Source: SAR202 cluster bacterium
GTDB taxonomy: Bacteria; Chloroflexota; Dehalococcoidia; Lucifugimonadales; UBA2962
Length of the DNA stretch: 64,000 bases
Direction: 5' to 3'
Assembly (NCBI GenBank): GCA_022447925.1
Contig: JAKUTS010000005.1
Location: 1 to 64,000 of the forward strand
Position 1 is the stretch's first letter, and every line of letters starts with the position of its first letter. Positions 26,602-34,872 of this stretch are shown here, piece after piece. Position numbers and translations under genes: made by a program. The notes below the pieces were generated by a model that did not search any database, had not been told where the DNA came from, and worked only from the letters and a program-made list of their open reading frames with translations.

Positions 26602-28851
26602 TCATTCCTCTGAAACAAACCGCTTAAGAACATTATCTGTTATTTTCGATACATCATTATTATAATTATTATGAGATAAAGACCCGCACCAAGATATCGA
26701 GCCAGTTGAAAACACCGCGCCATTATTTGGTCCTTCGTAATACACCATATCACCTCTTACCAATGGGTTTACGGTACCGCCTTGTAATCCATCATTTAGC
26801 AATACTTCTTCAATTACATGTTGGTATACATCTGAGAAGCCATCTGTGGTAGCTAAAACAAGGGCGTGTGGAGGTGTGCCGAGTTCGATGTCTGCTCTAT
26901 CTATTTCAAAACCGCCCGCACCTCCTTGTACCAATCCATAGTCTCCGAACTCTTCTCCTTCATCAACTCCTTGCATTATGAATGCAACTCTTGGATCTTT
27001 ACTTTCTTCTGATTTGCGATATGGGTTAGAGACATCAAACCCTTGAGATGTAAACCCTACCCCTACTAGCTGTTGAGGCGGTCGTCCTCTAAATCTCCAT
27101 AGACCTCCCAATTCTCCTGTACTTTGATGATAATATTCTCCCGGTGCAGCTTCCCAAGCCTCCGTACCTCGATGCCTTCTCACTTCTATTGAATGAGTGG
27201 AATCAGTTCCATAAGATGTTACCCAATAATATCCATTACCTCCCAAGTACATATGCCTACCCCCATCTACAAGATACTCTTCTAGGTAATCTAGCATTTC
27301 TCCAGTCCAGTATTCTGGGTGAGAACCACTCAGTACTACTTGATATCTTTTCAATAAATCAGATCCTTCTAGGTGTAAGTCTTCGTCTGTAGCTACATCA
27401 AATTCGTGCCCCATTTGTTCAAGCCAATCAGTTAAGTGTAGGTCAGCATTGAATTGGTGGGGAGCCCCTTTCATGTTATTTAAAAGTGGGGAAATATATT
27501 TGGGTCTCATATTCAGAATAGGTCTCAGCATGGATGAGTGAGCAACTCCACTACCATCTGTGTGGCGGTCATATAGACTCCGTAGTTTATTATTCACCAT
27601 GTATTTGTCTGGATCTGTTGCAGGATGATCCCATTTTCTTTCTGTATCATCTCCAAATAGCTCTGTTAAATCTACCCCTGGATTATTCCAATGAAAATTA
27701 GCATATGCTAGGTAACTGTTTGTGGGCACCAAAAACAAAATGGGTGCCGTAGATGTTTGCTTTGGTGGACGTACAAAGAAAGGAATATAATCTTCTGCAT
27801 CGTTTGATTTAAGTCGCGCAGCATATACTCCACTACGCAAATTTGATGGCACTTTTAGTTTAAATCCAACTTCCCACCCCGCGTCGTCTAAATGGTCATC
27901 ATGGAAATGGATAGCACCATATAATTCAGGTGCGATTTTATAATTCTGCTCTTGACCTCTCCAAAGATGTCCAGTCATCGCTCTATAGGGCCTATTAATT
28001 ACCAGTCCATTATGATCGTGGCCTGATATGTCGTCTACTTCTGAGCTTGAAAAATTCGTTGTAAATGTCCATGCAGAAACTAAATTCCCATCACCAACTT
28101 CATTCGCTGGAGCTTCATTTTTTAATCTATAAACCTCATCTTCAGTTAAAGCACAGCTGTAAATTTTCGGACTGTCTATTTTGCCATTGTATTTAGCGTC
28201 AATCAAAAATTCGGAACTTTTATTTGTGTAAGAGTGAGCAGCCATCATGAAAGGCACGTCGGTTTTAGCTATTTTTATAGATTCAACATTCGTTTTTGTT
28301 TGGGCAAGCGAAGGTTCATTCGGCCAAATTGTGAGGGGGATTTGATAGATTGCAACTTGTTTTTTTTCGGCATCATATGTAACTGCAGCAAAATACCAGA
28401 CGCCGTCTCTCATTGGTACATCTGATGATATCTTTAAAGAAGTTTTTGAGTTTGCAAAAGCTAAACCTAAACATCCGTTTTCGGAGATCAACATGCGGTA
28501 CCCAGTAGAGTCAGATCCAGACCATTTACCGAGTATAGTTTGCTCTCTAAGTGTCGTCGTCGTTGGGTAAATCCAAGCTTGTAACGTTAGGCTTTCAGTA
28601 ATTTTTAGTTCTTCTGTGTCGGGTACAGCCACATAAGATCCATTTCTTATTTCCTGAACCTGTCCTTTGTACTCACCTTCTATATTTGTTTTAACATACT
28701 CTTCTTTAAAGCCCGGTCCATCTTGACTAGTATCTCCATGAATCAGTCGAACTATATCCGCATGATAAGTTTCGTTTTGACAGCTGACCATAAAGTCTAT
28801 ATTTTCACCGGGGTGTAAGCTTAGTTTGTTTGCGTATCCAACGACTTTCAT
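26602..28851 (-). CDS. N,N-dimethylformamidase large-subunit-like protein with LamG domain
   Basis: A 749-residue protein resembling the large subunit of N,N-dimethylformamidase (about 760 residues). The order matches: a short opening beta domain, a LamG/concanavalin-like domain (about 75-240, starting GSYVAVPD...TLQAWIYP), a second beta region, then the catalytic alpha/beta domain (about 360-740) with ANFHWNNPGVDLTELF, VVLSGSHPEYWTGEML and GGNGYYWVTSYG, rich in the Tyr and Glu residues from which the known enzyme draws its mononuclear iron site. I could not assign the three ligands with certainty. No gene for the small subunit (about 130 residues) is visible, so it may act alone or on another amide. 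No signal peptide. It lies 37 bases before larE on the same strand, with larB divergent. Confidence 0.82.
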   Translation of the reverse strand: MKVVGYANKLSLHPGENIDFMVSCQNETYHADIVRLIHGDTSQDGPGFKEEYVKTNIEGEYKGQVQEIRNGSYVAVPDTEELKITESLTLQAWIYPTTTTLREQTILGKWSGSDSTGYRMLISENGCLGLAFANSKTSLKISSDVPMRDGVWYFAAVTYDAEKKQVAIYQIPLTIWPNEPSLAQTKTNVESIKIAKTDVPFMMAAHSYTNKSSEFLIDAKYNGKIDSPKIYSCALTEDEVYRLKNEAPANEVGDGNLVSAWTFTTNFSSSEVDDISGHDHNGLVINRPYRAMTGHLWRGQEQNYKIAPELYGAIHFHDDHLDDAGWEVGFKLKVPSNLRSGVYAARLKSNDAEDYIPFFVRPPKQTSTAPILFLVPTNSYLAYANFHWNNPGVDLTELFGDDTERKWDHPATDPDKYMVNNKLRSLYDRHTDGSGVAHSSMLRPILNMRPKYISPLLNNMKGAPHQFNADLHLTDWLEQMGHEFDVATDEDLHLEGSDLLKRYQVVLSGSHPEYWTGEMLDYLEEYLVDGGRHMYLGGNGYYWVTSYGTDSTHSIEVRRHRGTEAWEAAPGEYYHQSTGELGGLWRFRGRPPQQLVGVGFTSQGFDVSNPYRKSEESKDPRVAFIMQGVDEGEEFGDYGLVQGGAGGFEIDRADIELGTPPHALVLATTDGFSDVYQHVIEEVLLNDGLQGGTVNPLVRGDMVYYEGPNNGAVFSTGSISWCGSLSHNNYNNDVSKITDNVLKRFVSEE

Positions 28852-28994
28852 GATTCAATCCTTATTATTAAAATTAATAGATTTACAAAATATTAGCATT
28901 TAAAATTTTGTTTCTGCAATTTTGTTGAATATATTTAGTCACTTCAAATTGGCTAAAATAGAATTTCATCCAAAAAAAGTAAGAGAGCACGAAA

Positions 28995-29750
28995 ATTAAC
29001 GAAGAATCTATAAAGAAGCTTTTAGAAAAATATGGCGAGGGCAAACTAACGTCAGATCAAGTCATAACAAAATTGGCGTATATGCCCTATCAAGACCTTG
29101 GGTTTGTTAAAGCGGACCATCATAGGGAATTACGCACAGGTTTTCCTGAGGTAATTTTTGGTCAAGGTAAAACAACGGACCAGGTTGTGAAAATTTCAAG
29201 AGAGATACTCAAATTTAGTGGACGGTTAATGATTACACGTGTATCTACTGAAATGTATTCGCAAATAAAAAATCTTTCTCCAGAAGCAAAGTATCATTCT
29301 GATGCCAAAGCTATAACGATTGACACAAGAGGCCCTGTTTCAAAACAAAAGGGAGTTTTAGTAGTTAGTGCAGGTACATCTGATTTAGAGGTTGCATCAG
29401 AAGCACAGATAATTGCCGAACTAATGGACTGCCAAGTCAAAATGTTAATCGATGTCGGAGTGGCGGGTCTTCATAGATTGCTTGATAATTTGGAAGAGAT
29501 AAAAAAGCATAATGTCATTGTTGCGGTCGCTGGTATGGATGGTGTTTTGCCGGCGGTGTTAGCTGGGCTTGTTAAGGCACCGGTTATAGCCGTGCCCACC
29601 AGTATTGGCTATGGAGCAAGTTTTGAAGGGATAGGCCCTCTATTGACCATGTTAAATTCATGTGCCCCAGGAGTATCGGTTGTGAATATTGATAACGGAT
29701 TTGGTGCAGGATATCTGGCTGCAATGATCAATAAATCTATTGAGGATTAA
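28995..29750 (+). CDS. larB: Nickel pincer cofactor biosynthesis protein LarB, apparent ATT start
   Basis: Carboxylates and hydrolyses nicotinic acid adenine dinucleotide to give the bis-carboxylated pyridinium nucleotide that LarE sulfurates. The C-terminal two thirds is an AIR-carboxylase (PurE)-like domain with VVSAGTSDLEVASEA and the GFGAGYLAA end; before it is the LarB-specific DLGF(V)KADHHRELRTGFPEVIFG. The frame stays open to a stop at 28980, and the typical N-terminal helix (NEESIKKLLEKYGEG) is encoded upstream of the first ordinary start codon (TTG 29073). No ATG, GTG or TTG exists between 28983 and 29072; ATT 28995 lies 7 bases after GAGAG and would give a protein of 252 residues of normal length. 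It forms an operon with the next two genes. Confidence 0.88.
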   Translation: MNEESIKKLLEKYGEGKLTSDQVITKLAYMPYQDLGFVKADHHRELRTGFPEVIFGQGKTTDQVVKISREILKFSGRLMITRVSTEMYSQIKNLSPEAKYHSDAKAITIDTRGPVSKQKGVLVVSAGTSDLEVASEAQIIAELMDCQVKMLIDVGVAGLHRLLDNLEEIKKHNVIVAVAGMDGVLPAVLAGLVKAPVIAVPTSIGYGASFEGIGPLLTMLNSCAPGVSVVNIDNGFGAGYLAAMINKSIED

Positions 29751-29756
29751 CAAAAT

Positions 29757-30611
29757 ATGAGAGAAAGGGTAGTTGGCAACTTGGGCATACTGGCTTTTTC
29801 AGTTATAAAGCCGTTTGGCCTTTTACCAGATGGCATGTCTTATGGAGGAGTGAGCGCATGTTGTGTTGATTCAAAAGATAGAGTTTATATTTTACAAAGG
29901 TCTGATCCACCGATAATAGTGTTTGATCGTAAAGGCAATTTTTTGACCTCTTTTGGTGACGGAAAAATAATAGAAGGTCATGGAATGTCTATCTCAAATA
30001 CAGATGATATTTGGGTAACTGATAAAGATGGTCATGTAGCGCTTAGGTTCAATACATTGGGTGAAATCACCATGAAATTAGGAAATTATGAAATGCCTAA
30101 ATTACAAGAACCATTTTCTCATCCGTCTGATGTTGCTGTTCATAGAAATGGGGATATATACATATCTGATGGTTATGGTAATTCAACCATACATCATTTT
30201 TCTCCCGAAGGTAAATTAATTAAAAGTTGGGGCAAACCTGGTGATGGGCCAGGAGAATTTACAGTTCCTCATGCCTTGGCATTTGATAGTAAAGACAGAT
30301 TATTTGTATGTGATCGTGAAAATTATAGGATTCAGATTTTTAATCCAGAAGGCGTTCTTATTGATATCTGGCAAGACCAGTACAAGCCAATGGATATATA
30401 TATCGATAAAAAGGATAGGATATTTGTTACAGATCAAGTTCCCAGAATATCAGTATTAGATGGCGATGGTAAGTTAATTGCACGAGGTCTGCACCGTGGC
30501 CACGGAATTTGGGGTGATTCTGTTGGGAATATCTATTCTTGTTGGCCTCAACCTAATTCAAATCCAGTAGTGAAATTAGAATTGATTGAACCTGATCATA
30601 AGGATGCTTAA
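29757..30611 (+). CDS. NHL-repeat beta-propeller protein (peptidyl-glycine alpha-amidating lyase-like)
   Basis: A 284-residue six-bladed propeller of NHL type. Repeats recur about every 45 residues, for example SFGDGKIIEGHGMSIS..DIWVTD, PSDVAVHRNGDIYISDGYGN and PHALAFDSKDRLFVCDRENYRIQIF. This arrangement is found in proteins annotated as 6-bladed NHL or peptidyl-alpha-hydroxyglycine alpha-amidating lyase-like. No signal peptide or membrane segment is seen, so it is probably cytoplasmic. The start is 6 bases after larB and its stop overlaps the ATG of the enolase-superfamily gene by one base, so expression is coupled to both. The reaction is unknown; related propellers include SMP-30-type lactonases. 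A second NHL protein is at 38429. Confidence 0.82.
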   Translation: MRERVVGNLGILAFSVIKPFGLLPDGMSYGGVSACCVDSKDRVYILQRSDPPIIVFDRKGNFLTSFGDGKIIEGHGMSISNTDDIWVTDKDGHVALRFNTLGEITMKLGNYEMPKLQEPFSHPSDVAVHRNGDIYISDGYGNSTIHHFSPEGKLIKSWGKPGDGPGEFTVPHALAFDSKDRLFVCDRENYRIQIFNPEGVLIDIWQDQYKPMDIYIDKKDRIFVTDQVPRISVLDGDGKLIARGLHRGHGIWGDSVGNIYSCWPQPNSNPVVKLELIEPDHKDA

Positions 30612-31777
30612 TGAAAATAACTGATATTAAAACAACTTTACTGTCTTTTCCAATACCAGAGGACAAAAGGTGGCGTACTGACTTAGGAGTTGCTACCAAA
30701 TCAGATAATTGTCTGATTCATGTTGAAACTGATAATGAAATAACAGGAGTTGGAATTGGGTTCGGCAATGCTGAAGTTGTTAAATCTATTGTAGAAACTC
30801 AATTAAAACCATCTCTAGTTGGAGAGAATCCTTTATATGTAGAAGGCCTGTGGGAAAAAATGTATAGCGGATCACGTGGTAAGCCGAGCTTAAGTAGGGG
30901 TGTTTCACAACCGACGTTTAGTCGTCGCGGCGATACATTGTGTGCTATCGCTGGTATAGACATTGCGTTATGGGATATTCTAGGAAAATTTTTTGAAAAG
31001 CCTATTTATCAAATTTTGGGTGCATCAAGAAATAGAGTGAGAGGATATGCTTCCGGGGGCTGGGCTCCAGGAAATAAAGCTGGAGAAGAAATGGCTCAAT
31101 ATGCCGCTAAAGGTTTTAGCGCTGTAAAGATGAGAGCTGAAGGTATAGATGGGTTCTCATATACAAAACTTAGGACTAGAGTTGGGTCTGCGCGAAAAGC
31201 TTTGGGCCCTGACATTGAGTTGATGGTGGATGCCCACGGGTCATTTGATGTTTCCACAGCAAAAAGGGTAGCCAAAATTCTCGAAGAATATGATGTGGAT
31301 TGGTTTGAGGAACCTGTCTCTTATGACGATCATATTGGCCAAGCCGAGGTTAGAAAAAGCACCTCGGTTCCAATTTCGTCCGGAGAAAGTGAGTCCACCC
31401 GGTATGAAATACTCGATTTGTTAAGAAATAGATCGGTTGACATAGTACAGCCTGATGTGGCGATGTCTGGTGGAATAACCGAAAACAGAAGAATTGCCTC
31501 CCTAGCAAGTACATACAACATTCGTTATGCACCACATGTTTGGGGTAGTGGAGTTACATTTGCGGCTAGCATCCATTTGGCTATGCATGCTCCAAATTGT
31601 TTTATTTTTGAAGTTTCTCAGAGTAATTCACCGCTAAACTGGGAATTATTCGTTGAACCTTTTGAAATAAAAAATGGATATGTACATGCTCCTGATCGTC
31701 CGGGACTGGGATTCATACTTAGAGAAGGATTAGAAAAACAATACCCTTTCCAAAAAGGACCAAATTATACCTATTAA
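30611..31777 (+). CDS. Mandelate racemase/muconate lactonizing enzyme family protein (enolase superfamily)
   Basis: A 388-residue enolase-superfamily protein with an N-terminal capping domain (1-130) and a barrel. Metal ligands are Asp207 (VDAHG), Glu233 (WFEEP) and Glu259 (SSGES). The His-Asp dyad of the mandelate racemase subgroup is His309 (APHVWG) with Asp282 (QPDVAMSGG). In the second barrel strand the usual K-x-K is K173-M-R175, so the second lysine, the other general base of racemases, is an arginine. That fits one-base chemistry such as acid-sugar dehydration better than racemisation; this is inference. It is third in the larB operon, its ATG overlapping the previous stop. Confidence 0.88.
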   Translation: MKITDIKTTLLSFPIPEDKRWRTDLGVATKSDNCLIHVETDNEITGVGIGFGNAEVVKSIVETQLKPSLVGENPLYVEGLWEKMYSGSRGKPSLSRGVSQPTFSRRGDTLCAIAGIDIALWDILGKFFEKPIYQILGASRNRVRGYASGGWAPGNKAGEEMAQYAAKGFSAVKMRAEGIDGFSYTKLRTRVGSARKALGPDIELMVDAHGSFDVSTAKRVAKILEEYDVDWFEEPVSYDDHIGQAEVRKSTSVPISSGESESTRYEILDLLRNRSVDIVQPDVAMSGGITENRRIASLASTYNIRYAPHVWGSGVTFAASIHLAMHAPNCFIFEVSQSNSPLNWELFVEPFEIKNGYVHAPDRPGLGFILREGLEKQYPFQKGPNYTY

Positions 31778-31947
31778 GCTAAGCCGATTTATTTTTATCA
31801 AGATTTGGAAATGGACTTGGAGTCATGTGCGTAAAACTAATGAATCCGTAATCAGGCACCAAATTAAAAATGGCAACTACATGGACCAAGGACAGAAGGT
31901 TGAGCCTATAGAATCGAGAGATTACGAACGCCCCCCTCACTATTAAA

Positions 31948-31972
31948 GCGTAGGGTGTCAAGGACCATACGC
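31948..31972 (-). terminator. Weak hairpin between convergent genes
   Basis: Arms of 9 bases (31948-31956 and 31964-31972, one mismatch) enclose a 7-base loop. On the minus strand the stem is followed by CTTTAATA, a poor T-run. It stands 21 bases after the stop of the small gene at 31993 and could end its transcript. The remaining DNA from 31778 to 31992 shows no gene I can support. Confidence 0.3.
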
Positions 31973-31992
31973 AAGCTATTCGCTATCTTTTA

Positions 31993-32265
31993 TTAATTGA
32001 TTCGTTCTAACTTGTAGACTACATCTGTGTTGTTATATTTCTTATCCCACTCTGCTACTTTCGGTGAGGCCATCAGTTCTCGCATTTTGTCAAAATCCAC
32101 GACGTTAGCGATTGTAATTACTTTACACCAGCCTTCCTTGTCAATTTCAATTTCAGCACTTTCAGTTGCGTCAGTAATGCCAGGGAATTCCGCCCGTAGT
32201 TGAGACATTACAGAATTGAAGTCCTCAAAAGTACCCTCAAACGTTGATGTATAACAAATATTCAT
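31993..32265 (-). CDS. Small unknown protein, possibly a dimeric alpha/beta-barrel (ABM-like) fold
   Basis: A 90-residue protein I do not recognise. A perfect ribosome-binding site (AGGAGA, 6 bases before the ATG at 32265) supports it as real. The pattern of an opening strand (NICYTSTFEGTFEDF), a helix containing EFPGITDATE, a strand with charged residues, and a second helix (FDKMRELMASPKVAEWDKKYN) before a final strand (DVVYKLERI) resembles small ferredoxin-like dimeric barrel proteins such as ABM or DUF1330-type domains. The conserved-looking VAEWDKKYNN end resembles stress-responsive barrel proteins. No neighbour shares its strand; function unknown. Confidence 0.7.
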   Translation of the reverse strand: MNICYTSTFEGTFEDFNSVMSQLRAEFPGITDATESAEIEIDKEGWCKVITIANVVDFDKMRELMASPKVAEWDKKYNNTDVVYKLERIN

Positions 32266-32442
32266 TTAAATCTCCTGTAAAACTTTGGTCGTTTCCCAAA
32301 CTTTTAATCCTTTTTGCCAATTCAGTCAACAAAATTGACCTGTTTTATATTCGTAGAATTGACTTGTATTAATCAAGCCTTAGGATAAAACTCAAATTTT
32401 AGCCCAACTCACAACGTAAAATCGTTTAGCAAATTAAGTCAG

Positions 32443-32451
32443 TGTTATCAT
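32443..32451 (+). promoter_or_regulatory. Extended -10 promoter, predicted leaderless start of the DUF3090 gene
   Basis: TGTTATCAT matches the extended -10 form TGnTATAAT with one change. The start codon at 32460 begins 9 bases after the box, so the RNA should start 0-3 bases before the ATG. No ribosome-binding site precedes that ATG. No clear -35 is seen, as is common for extended -10 promoters. Confidence 0.45.
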
Positions 32452-32459
32452 AGTCTTAA

Positions 32460-33005
32460 ATGTCTTATTCTAAATTCGAATTTACTCAAATATCGCGACT
32501 TGAGGCTGAAGCTTTAGGTAGGCCTGGCAAGCGCACATTTCGTATTATCGTAGAAAGTAATAATAGTGTTGCCTCAATATGGATTGAAAAAGAACATTTA
32601 CTACAGCTCTCGTTGTCAGTAAAACAATTGACTGAATCTGTAGTGGAAGGGGAAGATGCAGCAGCATCTGGTGTTTCACCTAGCCAATTTGAGGCTCCTG
32701 ATATGACCAAGTTAGATTTTAAAATAATTCGCTTGGCATTGAAACATGACGACGCAAGCGGAATGTTTTTAATAGAGTTCAATGATGCAGATAGTGTCGA
32801 AGGTGAAGATGATACACCTGATTTGAGATTATGGGTAAATAGATATCAGGCAGATTCATTCGCAGATCAAGCCATGCGAATTTGCGCAGCCGGCCGGCCT
32901 CTTTGTAACCTGTGCGGTGCACCAGTTGACCCACCCGAGGAAGGTGGCCACAAATGTCCACGAAGAAATGGAAACCATACAACAGATGAATTACAAAAGA
33001 TTTAA
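32460..33005 (+). CDS. DUF3090 family protein with C-terminal zinc-ribbon-like motif
   Basis: A 181-residue member of DUF3090. The N-terminal region (YSKFEFTQISRLEAEALGRPGKRTFRI) is the family signature. The C-terminus has RPLCNLCGAPVDPPEEGGHKCPRRNGN, whose CxxC and H-x-C suggest a small metal-binding knuckle (Cys, Cys, His, Cys). Residues between about 65 and 80 are low complexity and probably flexible. Family knowledge: in Actinobacteria these genes stand next to an SCO1664-family gene, a phosphomutase-like histidine phosphatase and often the mycothiol ligase mshC. Here the SCO1664-family gene follows 53 bases later. Molecular function is not established. Confidence 0.88.
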   Translation: MSYSKFEFTQISRLEAEALGRPGKRTFRIIVESNNSVASIWIEKEHLLQLSLSVKQLTESVVEGEDAAASGVSPSQFEAPDMTKLDFKIIRLALKHDDASGMFLIEFNDADSVEGEDDTPDLRLWVNRYQADSFADQAMRICAAGRPLCNLCGAPVDPPEEGGHKCPRRNGNHTTDELQKI

Positions 33006-33058
33006 GGATTTTTAGTTTAAATGTCAGTATTTTCGGATCTCTGGGATGACTGAAATTA

Positions 33059-33811
33059 ATGTCAGTTGAAGGAAAATCAGAAAACGTGATTGACCCTCCT
33101 TTCTTAATTGCTAAACAACTATTGGAGTCGGCTAAAATCGTTTCAGGTGGAGAATTATTGATTGGCTCAAATAGTACTTTTCTAGTCAATTTGGAGGCGT
33201 ATGACGGAAAGATAATGAGAGCGATATACAAGCCGAGAGAAGGAGAAAGGCCATTATATGATTACCCAGATAAAACATTATATCGAAGAGAATATGCTAC
33301 TTTTTTAATGTCTCAATTTTTAGGATGGCCGAATATACCTTTAACAGTAATTCGAGAAGGTCCTTTGGGAATAGGAACATTACAGCGTTTTGTTCATTTT
33401 GACCCAAATAAAGACTATTTTACTTTAAGGGTAAACAGATTAGCAGATATGGCTTCAGTCTCTCTTTTCGACTTTTTAGTCAATAATGGAGACAGAAAAG
33501 GTGGCCATTTAATAGAGGACTTAAAAGGTAAGATTTGGAGTATTGACCATGGTTTAACATTCCATAATGAATTTAAATTGCGCACAGTAATGTTTGAGTA
33601 TTGTGGAAAATCAGTTCCTAAAGAATTTATTGATGACGCAAAAAGTTTAGTGTTTCAGCTGGAAAGCAAGCAGGCGCCGTACGATATATTGGCAGAACAA
33701 ATTAGTAACGTTGAGATTGATGCTTTAATCTCCAGATTGCAACTTATTATTGAAAAGCCTCAACATCCGGTGCTAGACCCTTATTTTGACGTTCCTTGGC
33801 CACTTGTTTAA
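33059..33811 (+). CDS. SCO1664 family protein with PI3/4-kinase-like (HipA-type) fold
   Basis: A 250-residue protein with kinase-fold landmarks. SNSTFLVNLEA is a nucleotide-binding hairpin, IYKPREGERPL carries the lysine (Lys59 region) expected to contact ATP phosphates, and RREYATFLMSQFLG is the family's helix. DFLVNNGDRKGGHLI resembles the catalytic loop and WSIDHGLTFH the metal-binding DHG motif. This is the pattern of the actinobacterial SCO1664 family, annotated as related to phosphatidylinositol 3-/4-kinases. A kinase acting on a small molecule or phospholipid head group is plausible but unproven. It follows DUF3090 and converges with an inositol monophosphatase-family gene. Confidence 0.82.
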   Translation: MSVEGKSENVIDPPFLIAKQLLESAKIVSGGELLIGSNSTFLVNLEAYDGKIMRAIYKPREGERPLYDYPDKTLYRREYATFLMSQFLGWPNIPLTVIREGPLGIGTLQRFVHFDPNKDYFTLRVNRLADMASVSLFDFLVNNGDRKGGHLIEDLKGKIWSIDHGLTFHNEFKLRTVMFEYCGKSVPKEFIDDAKSLVFQLESKQAPYDILAEQISNVEIDALISRLQLIIEKPQHPVLDPYFDVPWPLV

Positions 33812-33858
33812 TGCACCGATCATCAATGCCTTAAATAATAAACAAAAACATTTAAAAA

Positions 33859-34767
33859 TTAGATTTTAAATAAGTTTTTCAGACTCCTTTGCCAGCTAAA
33901 TTTGTATTCAAGATTTTGGCAAATGAGGTTTACTATCCCGGTCGCTCCAAAAATCAGAGGTGCGTGCCATTTACGTAGTGTAGCTACATTAACATTATTT
34001 TTTGCTGATTGTTTGTAGAATGAATTAAAGTCGGACCATATGACCTTCGTTTTACCTTTATTTCCTACTTTTATGTTTCCTCCAGCCTCTTTGATGATTA
34101 TTAGTCCTGCCGCCACATCCCATATTGCCAATGAACCAAGTAGTGCAGAATATTGCAGAACACCCGTTGCAACCATGGCTAGTTCGTATGCAATACTACC
34201 TAATATTCTAGGCTCGCCTGTAATCCTGTTGGTAAATTGATAATAGTTATGGAAAGAGCCTGGTAGACCTACCAAGCTTACAGACTCTGGTGAACCTCTA
34301 TCTGGAATTTTTATAGCCGTATCATTTAAATAAGCACCTTTACCAATAACAGCATGAACAATGTCTCCTCCCTTGTTCCCAGTGGGAATAAATATTGCTC
34401 CAGCGATTGGAATCCCATCACGTAAAACACCAATAGAACATGCAAATACCCTAAGCCCATTGGAAAAATTTCTCGTGCCATCTAATGGGTCGATAACCCA
34501 AACGTACTTAGGTATTGTTTTATTCGTTCCTGTTTGATCTTCTTCACCTATTACCGCGTGATCTGGAAAAGACTTAAGGATAGATGTTTTTAATAAATCC
34601 TGGACAGTTTTATCGGCTTCAGTAACTGGATCAGTTTGGGCACTATCTTTGTATTCAATATGAATTGGTTTGCCAAAATAAGTAAGTAGGGTTTTTCCAG
34701 CTTCTTTAGCAAGCAACTTCAATTCAGTTTCAATTTCTAATAAATGTAAATTATCTTCAGAAGCCAA
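33859..34767 (-). CDS. Inositol monophosphatase family protein
   Basis: A 302-residue Mg2+/Li+-sensitive phosphatase-fold protein. Metal ligands are visible as GEEDQ (the first Glu pair), then IDPLDGTRNFSNG, the family's central motif, and the C-terminal IWDVAAGLIIIKEAGG that contributes the last Asp. Substrates of the family include inositol-1-phosphate, 3'-phosphoadenosine 5'-phosphate, fructose-1,6-bisphosphate and histidinol phosphate. The C-terminal 40 residues are less typical. It converges on the SCO1664-family gene (47 bases apart); the pairing with a PI-kinase-like protein hints at inositol phosphate chemistry, which is inference. Confidence 0.88.
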   Translation of the reverse strand: MASEDNLHLLEIETELKLLAKEAGKTLLTYFGKPIHIEYKDSAQTDPVTEADKTVQDLLKTSILKSFPDHAVIGEEDQTGTNKTIPKYVWVIDPLDGTRNFSNGLRVFACSIGVLRDGIPIAGAIFIPTGNKGGDIVHAVIGKGAYLNDTAIKIPDRGSPESVSLVGLPGSFHNYYQFTNRITGEPRILGSIAYELAMVATGVLQYSALLGSLAIWDVAAGLIIIKEAGGNIKVGNKGKTKVIWSDFNSFYKQSAKNNVNVATLRKWHAPLIFGATGIVNLICQNLEYKFSWQRSLKNLFKI

Positions 34768-34834
34768 TTTTCAACACCATTACTTTAAAGAGATTTTAAA
34801 TTTCACAAACTACGCTGTTCAACGTATTTCATAA

Positions 34835-34863
34835 TTGCTTGTTTCTACTGACCATAATATAAA
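34835..34863 (+). promoter_or_regulatory. Sigma70-type promoter of the SppA-like gene, predicted leaderless
   Basis: TTGCTT at 34835-34840 and TATAAA at 34858-34863 are separated by exactly 17 bases. Transcription would start near 34870, and the ATG is at 34873, with no ribosome-binding site in between. Confidence 0.5.
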
Positions 34864-34872
34864 ATCACTGAT

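Noticed and set aside
31779-31961. A 60-codon minus-strand frame in the 215-base gap after the enolase-superfamily gene
   Set aside because: No ribosome-binding site, no domain pattern, and it crosses the hairpin at 31948-31972.
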